Below, in pieces: positions 56,599 to 64,000 of a DNA stretch of 64,000 nucleotides. A model generated the notes under the pieces. The model searched no databases. It saw nothing but the letters and a program-made list of their open reading frames with translations, and was not told the origin of the DNA. The stretch spans positions 558,001 through 622,000 of the forward strand of contig JAXMAN010000001.1 of the NCBI GenBank assembly GCA_046350355.1, given 5' to 3'. This DNA is from UBA966 sp046350355 (GTDB lineage: Bacteria > Planctomycetota > Phycisphaerae > Phycisphaerales > SM1A02). Position 1 is the stretch's first letter; every line of letters starts with the position of its first letter. The translations under genes were made by a program, and so were the position numbers.

Positions 56599-57882
56599 TC
56601 ACGCCCGCATCGCGCCCGCGCGCTCCAGCGCGTGCGCCGTGCGCAGCATGACCGCGCTCTTGTGCAGGCTCTCCTCGTACTCCTCGACGGGATCGCTGTC
56701 GGCGACGATGCCGCAGCCCGCGCTGTAGCGCAGCGTGCCCGACTCCGCGCCGGGCGCGTCGCGCACGAGCGCGATCGTGCGGATGGAGACGTTGAGCGCC
56801 ATTCGCGCCGGGTCCACGAAGCCGACCGCGCCGCAGTAGGGACCGCGCGCGACGGGCTCGAGCTCGTCGATCATCCGCATCGCCTGCACCTTCGGGGCGC
56901 CGGTGACCGATCCGGGCGGGAAGCTTGCGCGCAGCAGCTGCGCCAGCGTCGTCCCCGCGCGCAGCGTCCCCGCGATCTCCGCGACGCCGTGGTGCACCGT
57001 CTCGTGGCTCTCCACCGCGCGCGCGGTGCGCACCTGCACGCTCGCGGGCTCGCAGACGCGCCCGAGGTCGTTGCGCATCAGGTCCACGATCATGTGCAGC
57101 TCGGCGGCGTCCTTCTCGCTGGCGACCAGCCGCGCGGGATCGACATGGAAGGCGCGCGTCCCCTTGATCGGGCGCGTCGTCGCCAGCCGCGTCGCGCGGT
57201 CGAGGTCCAGGAAGAGCTCCGGGCTCATGCCCACGAGCGCGTGCGTCGGCGTCTCCAGGTACGCGCCGTAGCGCGGGCGCGCCGCGGCGAGCGCCGCGCG
57301 CAGGATCGCGCGCGCGCTGCCGCTCCAGCGCGCGCGCAGCCGCTGCGCGAGGTTCGCCTGGTAGACCTCGCCCGCGCGCACGCGCTCGACGGCCTGCGCG
57401 ACCATGCGCTCGTACTGCGCGCGCTCGATCTCCGTCTCCAGCCCCTCGATGCGCGCGCCGCGCGCGTCGGCGGCGCCGGCGCGCACGCGCTCCCCGAGCG
57501 CGCGCGCGAGCGCGGCGGCCTCGGGCGTCGCGCTCCAGCGGCGCGTGGCGTGGTCGTAGCGGAGCTGCGCGCGCGAGCGCAGCAGCAGGAGCGCGGGCCA
57601 GCCGTCGGGAGGGACGCGTCCGCGCACGCAGGCGCGCGGCTCGAAGCGCGCGCCGAGCTCGTACCCCAGGCACGCGGTCCACGCGTCCGTCTCCAGGCGC
57701 GCGAGCGCGGCGTCGATCTCGGGCGCGGTGCGCGCCTCGACGAGCTCGTCGGGCGCGGCGAGGATGGAGAGGCGTCCCCAGCGCGGGTCGGGCGAGCCCG
57801 TCACGAGCGCCGCCAGCGGCGTGGACTCCGGCCAGTGCGCCAGCGCCTCGTCGGGCGTGAAATTCCAGTCCAGATCGGCCAT
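56599..57882 (-). CDS. pabB: Aminodeoxychorismate synthase component I
   Basis: A 427-residue chorismate-utilising enzyme, PabB-type, making 4-amino-4-deoxychorismate for folate synthesis. Motifs include VRAGEVYQANLAQRL, HALVGMSPELFLDL, RPIKGTRAFHVDP with the PabB-type Lys, MIVDLMRNDLGRVC, FPPGSVTGAPKVQAM and YSAGCGIVADSDPVEEYEE. The gene product is smaller than many PabB because the N-terminal domain is short. No pabA or pabC lies beside it. The first upstream TACGAT-like hexamer on its strand is about 28 nt away. Confidence 0.92.
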   Translation of the reverse strand: MADLDWNFTPDEALAHWPESTPLAALVTGSPDPRWGRLSILAAPDELVEARTAPEIDAALARLETDAWTACLGYELGARFEPRACVRGRVPPDGWPALLLLRSRAQLRYDHATRRWSATPEAAALARALGERVRAGAADARGARIEGLETEIERAQYERMVAQAVERVRAGEVYQANLAQRLRARWSGSARAILRAALAAARPRYGAYLETPTHALVGMSPELFLDLDRATRLATTRPIKGTRAFHVDPARLVASEKDAAELHMIVDLMRNDLGRVCEPASVQVRTARAVESHETVHHGVAEIAGTLRAGTTLAQLLRASFPPGSVTGAPKVQAMRMIDELEPVARGPYCGAVGFVDPARMALNVSIRTIALVRDAPGAESGTLRYSAGCGIVADSDPVEEYEESLHKSAVMLRTAHALERAGAMRA

Positions 57883-58035
57883 CGCGCTGCGCCGGGGTGT
57901 CCAGGCGCCGCCGGATCGTAGGGGCTTCGGATACGATCCGCCGTCCGCGCCCACGCGCGGAAACCCCGCATTTTTCCGGAGCGCGCGCCGCGTCGGCGCG
58001 GCCTGCTCCGGCAGACACCAGGCACCGATCTCCCC

Positions 58036-60944
<2,909 letters not shown>

Positions 60945-60948
<4 letters not shown>

Positions 60949-61871
60949 AGGCGGCGCGCGCGAGGCTCCTCGCGGCGTGCGCGCTGACCGCCGCCGCGGC
61001 CGGATGCGCGGCCACAGGTCCGCGCCCCGCGGCGCCTCCCGATCCCGCGACGGTCCCCGCGCCGCGCGCGTACCGCGCGCCCTACGCGGCGAAGCCCCCG
61101 GTGCTCGACGGACGCCTCGACGACGCCGCCTGGGCGCAGGCGCCGTGGACCGAGGACTTCGTCGACATCGAGGGTCCCTCCAAGCCGGCGCCCGCCTACC
61201 GCACGCGCGTGCGCATGCTCTGGGACGAGCGCTTCCTGTACATCGGCGCGGAGCTCGCGGACCCGCACGTCTGGGGGACGCTGCGCACGCACGACGAGAT
61301 CGTCTTCCACGACAACGACTTCGAGGTCTTCATCGATCCCGACGGCGACGGGCGCGAGTACTACGAGCTCGAGGTGAACGCGCTCGGCACCGTCTTCGAC
61401 CTCTTCCTGCAGCGCACCTACCGCGCGGGAGGGCCCGCGATCCACGCGTGGGACGCGAAGGGGCTCGTCACGCGCATCGGCGTGCAGGGCACGCTGGGCG
61501 ATCCGCGCGACACCGACACCGGCTGGACCGTCGAGTGGGCGATCCCCTGGAGCGCGCTGCAGCCGCCGCGCGACGCGAAGATCGACGCCCTGCCCGCGGA
61601 CCAGCGCGACTTCGGCGACGCGCGCCGCGCGGGCGCCGCTCCCGCGCCCGGCGCCGTCTGGCGCATCAACTTCAGCCGCGTGCAGTGGCGCCACAACCAC
61701 GAGCAGCTCGACGCGCAGGGCCGCCGCACCGGCGCCGCCCCGCCCGACGCGGGCGCCGCTCCCTACGCCATGCGCGCGGGACTCGCCGAGGACAACTGGG
61801 TGTGGAGCCCCCAGTGGGTCGTCGACATGCACCTGCCGCAGTTCTGGGGCACGGTCCGCTTCGAGCGGTAG
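60945..61871 (+). CDS. Lipoprotein with CBM9-like carbohydrate-binding domain
   Basis: A 308-residue protein from GTG 60945, overlapping the ppdK stop. The signal ends ALTAAAAGC. The mature part opens KPPVLDGRLDDAAWAQAPWT and continues RVRMLWDERFLYIGAEL and HDNDFEVFIDPDGDGREYYE, the pattern of the CBM9-like (DOMON-type) domain that binds sugars or heme-like ligands. WTVEWAIPWSAL completes it. Its coupling to a cytosolic glycolytic enzyme is odd and may only be operon packing. Confidence 0.85.
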
Positions 61872-61919
61872 CCGCGCGCCCCGCCGCCTCCGCCGCACGC
61901 CGCCCGCCAGGAAGACCCG

Positions 61920-63266
61920 ATGACCCAGCGCCGCCGTCCCAGCACCGCCGCCGCGACCGAGCCGCTCGCGCACCAGCGCGTCGTCTTCGAGGACCTCGGG
62001 ATCGACCGCGATCCCGCGAACATCTTCCACCAGACGCTCGAGCAGATGCTCTCGGCCGCCGAGCTCGTGGGCGTGAAGCACCACCAGCAGCTCATCCTGG
62101 CGCAGCCCAAGAACGAGGTCGCGGTGAACTTCCCCGTCCTCATGGACGACGGGCGCCACCGCCTCTTCCGCGGCTGGCGCATCCAGCACAACAGCTCGCT
62201 CGGCCCCTTCAAGGGCGGCCTGCGCTTCCATCCCTCCGCGGACACGGACTCGATGCGCGCGCTCGCGCTGCTGATGACGCTCAAGTGCAGCCTGCTGCGC
62301 ATCCCCTTCGGCGGCGCGTACGGCGGCGTCTGCTGCAGCGTGCGCGAGCTGACGCGCGACGAGCTCGAGCGCGTCACGCGCCGCTTCTGCTGGGCGATCA
62401 GCAACCAGATCGGTCCCGACTACGACGTGGTCGGCCCCGGCGTCGGCACCGATCCGCAGATCATGGCGTGGTTCGCCGACACCTACGCGCAGTTCGCGCC
62501 CGTGCAGCAGCGCGCGGACGCGCTGCGCGTCGCCACCGGCAAGCCCGTCGAGGTGGGCGGCTCCATCGGCCGCGACCACGCGGGCGGGCGCGGCCTGGTC
62601 GAGGTCCTGCGCGAGATGCTGCCGGACTTCGGCATCGATCCCTGCTCGATGTCCTTCACGATCGCGGGGCTGGGCAACGTCGGCCGCTCCGCCGCGAGCG
62701 CGCTGGTCGAGTCCGGCGCGCGCCTGGTGGGCGTCCTCGACCGCGACGGCGCGGTCGTCGACTCCGCGGGCATCGATCCCGACGAGCTCGCGGCGCACGT
62801 CGACGAGCGCGGCTCGCTGCGCGGCTTCTCCGGCGGGCGCGCCGCGAGCCCCGAGGAGTTCTGGCGCCTGCGCTGCGACGTGGCGATCCCCGCCGCGCTC
62901 GAGCAGATGGTCGACGCCTCCGTCGCCGAGATGCTCGGCGCGCGCGTCGTCGCCGAGGTCGGCAGCGCGCCGGTCACCGCGGACGCGGACGCGATCTTCC
63001 TGCAGCGCGGCATCGAGGTGCTCCCGGGCATCCTCTGCAACGGCGGCGGCGTCACCGTGAGCTACTTCGAGTGGCTGCAGAACCGCAGCGCCACCGCGTG
63101 GACCGCGACGGAGGTCTTCGAGTCCCTCGCCGAGACGATGATCGCCGCCGCGCGCCGCGTGAAGCTGGCGCGCCACCGCTACGAGTGCGACCTGCGCACC
63201 GCCGCGACCTGCGCGGCGCTCGAGCAGCTCGCGCGCAACTACGACCTGCGCGGCATCTGGCCGTGA
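61920..63266 (+). CDS. Glutamate-dehydrogenase homologue lacking the catalytic Lys and Asp
   Basis: A 448-residue Glu/Leu/Phe/Val dehydrogenase family protein. Substrate-binding Lys98 (GPFKGGLRFHP) and Lys122 (LMTLKCS) are kept, and the nucleotide domain is normal (GLGNVGRSAASALVESGA). The catalytic Lys of GGAKGG is Tyr134 (GGAYGG) and the catalytic Asp of PAPDVGT is Gly174 (GPGVGT). The spacing 98-134-174 equals 89-125-165 in clostridial GDH, so the alignment is firm. Deamination chemistry is not expected. It could be a regulatory paralogue or have a changed reaction. AGGAAG precedes the ATG. Confidence 0.9.
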   Translation: MTQRRRPSTAAATEPLAHQRVVFEDLGIDRDPANIFHQTLEQMLSAAELVGVKHHQQLILAQPKNEVAVNFPVLMDDGRHRLFRGWRIQHNSSLGPFKGGLRFHPSADTDSMRALALLMTLKCSLLRIPFGGAYGGVCCSVRELTRDELERVTRRFCWAISNQIGPDYDVVGPGVGTDPQIMAWFADTYAQFAPVQQRADALRVATGKPVEVGGSIGRDHAGGRGLVEVLREMLPDFGIDPCSMSFTIAGLGNVGRSAASALVESGARLVGVLDRDGAVVDSAGIDPDELAAHVDERGSLRGFSGGRAASPEEFWRLRCDVAIPAALEQMVDASVAEMLGARVVAEVGSAPVTADADAIFLQRGIEVLPGILCNGGGVTVSYFEWLQNRSATAWTATEVFESLAETMIAAARRVKLARHRYECDLRTAATCAALEQLARNYDLRGIWP

Positions 63267-63312
63267 GCGCGCGGGCGCGCGCCGCACGCGCGCGCCCCGC
63301 ACGCGCGCGTCC

Positions 63313-63726
63313 TCAGCGCAGCTTCGCGCGCACGCGCTCGGCGAGCGCCGCGCCCGCCGCGTGGTCCAGCGTGCCCGCGTCCCACCCCAGCCCGAGCCCG
63401 CGTCCGTCCGGCGTCTTCGGAATGATGTGGAAGTGCACGTGCATCACCGCCTGGTGCGCGGCGGCCCCGTTGTTCTGCAGGACGTTGTAGTCCGCGACGC
63501 CCGTCGCCTCGACGAGCGCGCGCGCGACGCGCGCCAGCGCGCTCCCCAGCGCCGCGGCGCAGGCGGGGGAGAGCTCGTGCAGCCGCTCCTTCTCCTCCTT
63601 GGGCACGACCAGCGCGTGGCCCGTGGAGAGGGGCATGATGTCGAGGAAGGCGATCACATGCTCGTCCTCGTAGAGGCGGTGGCAGGGGATCTCGCCCTGG
63701 ACGATGCGCGTGAAGATGCTGGGCAT
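63313..63726 (-). CDS. HIT-family nucleotide hydrolase/transferase
   Basis: A 137-residue HIT protein of the Hint/PKCI type. Start SIFTRIVQGEIPCHRLYEDE, then AFLDIMPLSTGHALVVPKE and the histidine triad MHVHFHIIPK. Such proteins hydrolyse nucleoside phosphoramidates or AMP-linked compounds. A minus-strand TATAGA (63735..63740) lies 8 nt before the ATG. It is divergent from nadC with overlapping promoter elements. Confidence 0.95.
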   Translation of the reverse strand: MPSIFTRIVQGEIPCHRLYEDEHVIAFLDIMPLSTGHALVVPKEEKERLHELSPACAAALGSALARVARALVEATGVADYNVLQNNGAAAHQAVMHVHFHIIPKTPDGRGLGLGWDAGTLDHAAGAALAERVRAKLR

Positions 63727-63734
63727 GGGGCGCT

Positions 63735-63744
63735 TCTATACCAT
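63735..63744. promoter_or_regulatory. Overlapping divergent -10-like elements of HIT gene and nadC
   Basis: TATAGA on the minus strand (63735..63740) ends 8 nt before the HIT start. TACCAT on the plus strand (63739..63744) ends 7 nt before the nadC start. Two start codons only 25 nt apart on opposite strands share this 10-bp core, leaving no room for leaders. Confidence 0.5.
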
Positions 63745-63751
63745 CGTGAAG

Positions 63752-64000
63752 ATGCGCGCGCCCCCCGATCTCGAAGCGCTCTCCCTCGCCGAGGCGTTCG
63801 CCGTGCTGGTCCCGCGCCACGAGCTGGCCGCGCAGGTCTCGCGCGCGCTCGCCGAGGACCTCGGCGCGGCGGGAGACGTCACCTCCGCGGCGCTCGTGCC
63901 GGCCGCGGCGCGCGCCCGCGCCGTCGTGCGCTCACGCGCGGCGGGGACGCTCGCGGGCATGCCGGTCGCGCTGGAGACGGTCGCGCAGGCGGCGCCGCAG
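63752..64000 (+). CDS. nadC: Nicotinate-nucleotide pyrophosphorylase (quinolinate phosphoribosyltransferase), 5' part
   Basis: Eighty-three codons are present and the gene runs off the window. VSRALAEDLGAAGDVTSAAL and the following ARAVVRSRAAGTLAGMPVALET match the N-terminal domain of NadC, which makes nicotinate mononucleotide from quinolinate and PRPP in NAD synthesis. The catalytic barrel is outside the window. A TACCAT hexamer (63739..63744) lies 7 nt before the ATG. Confidence 0.9.
   Translation, partial: MRAPPDLEALSLAEAFAVLVPRHELAAQVSRALAEDLGAAGDVTSAALVPAAARARAVVRSRAAGTLAGMPVALETVAQAAPQ

Overview
This 64 kb window is about 70% G+C or more and comes from a Gram-negative-type bacterium, most likely a planctomycete. 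The 16S rRNA gene (10412..11896) carries planctomycete-like features: the stretch at 10719..10736 has the EUB338-IV-type variant, and the gene stands alone, with no 23S, 5S or tRNA after it and its own terminator. An LptD-like outer-membrane protein, many lipoproteins, type II/IV-type pilins and large secreted proteins fit an organism with an outer membrane. The assignment below phylum is not certain.

Layout. 1..9800: secreted-protein and YjbR-like genes, hydroxyacyl-CoA dehydrogenase, a glyoxalase-like protein, a GH64-like secreted beta-glucanase, a sarcosine-oxidase-like FAD enzyme, aconitase and a ComF-type phosphoribosyltransferase. 9800..12480: rRNA promoters and leader, 16S gene, terminator, then an unassigned transcript with its own promoter and terminator. 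12580..21935: core metabolism and housekeeping genes (rpiB, FKBP isomerase, HAD phosphatase, M29 aminopeptidase, threonine aldolase, Lon N-domain protein), plus a large three-domain protein with a radical SAM/SPASM-like barrel that lacks all cluster cysteines.

21940..30460 is an accessory island. It has visibly lower G+C, Shine-Dalgarno-led small genes, lipoproteins and small membrane proteins present as diverged paralogous pairs, a HEPN/MNT toxin-antitoxin pair, inverted repeats and two G+C-rich remnants that look like Rhs/YD-repeat protein. I read it as a decayed and reshuffled Rhs-type polymorphic-toxin locus with orphan cassettes; this is inference.

30460..64000 returns to core genes: a cyclophilin and coiled-coil protein pair, lemA, ruvB, lptD-like, a UbiA-family prenyltransferase, ribH-nusB-ftsY, a pilin-like protein, an HrpB-type helicase, folC, leuS, DUF2314 and DUF2007-like genes, a DUF58/transglutaminase pair, a PilZ protein, pabB, pyruvate phosphate dikinase, a CBM9-like lipoprotein, a glutamate-dehydrogenase homologue that has lost its catalytic Lys and Asp, a HIT protein and the start of nadC.

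Two window-wide traits stand out. First, about nineteen core genes have a TA-N3-T hexamer 6 to 10 nt before the start codon and no Shine-Dalgarno, which predicts leaderless or near-leaderless mRNAs. Second, genes inside operons are usually joined by 4-nt ATGA or GTGA stop/start overlaps.
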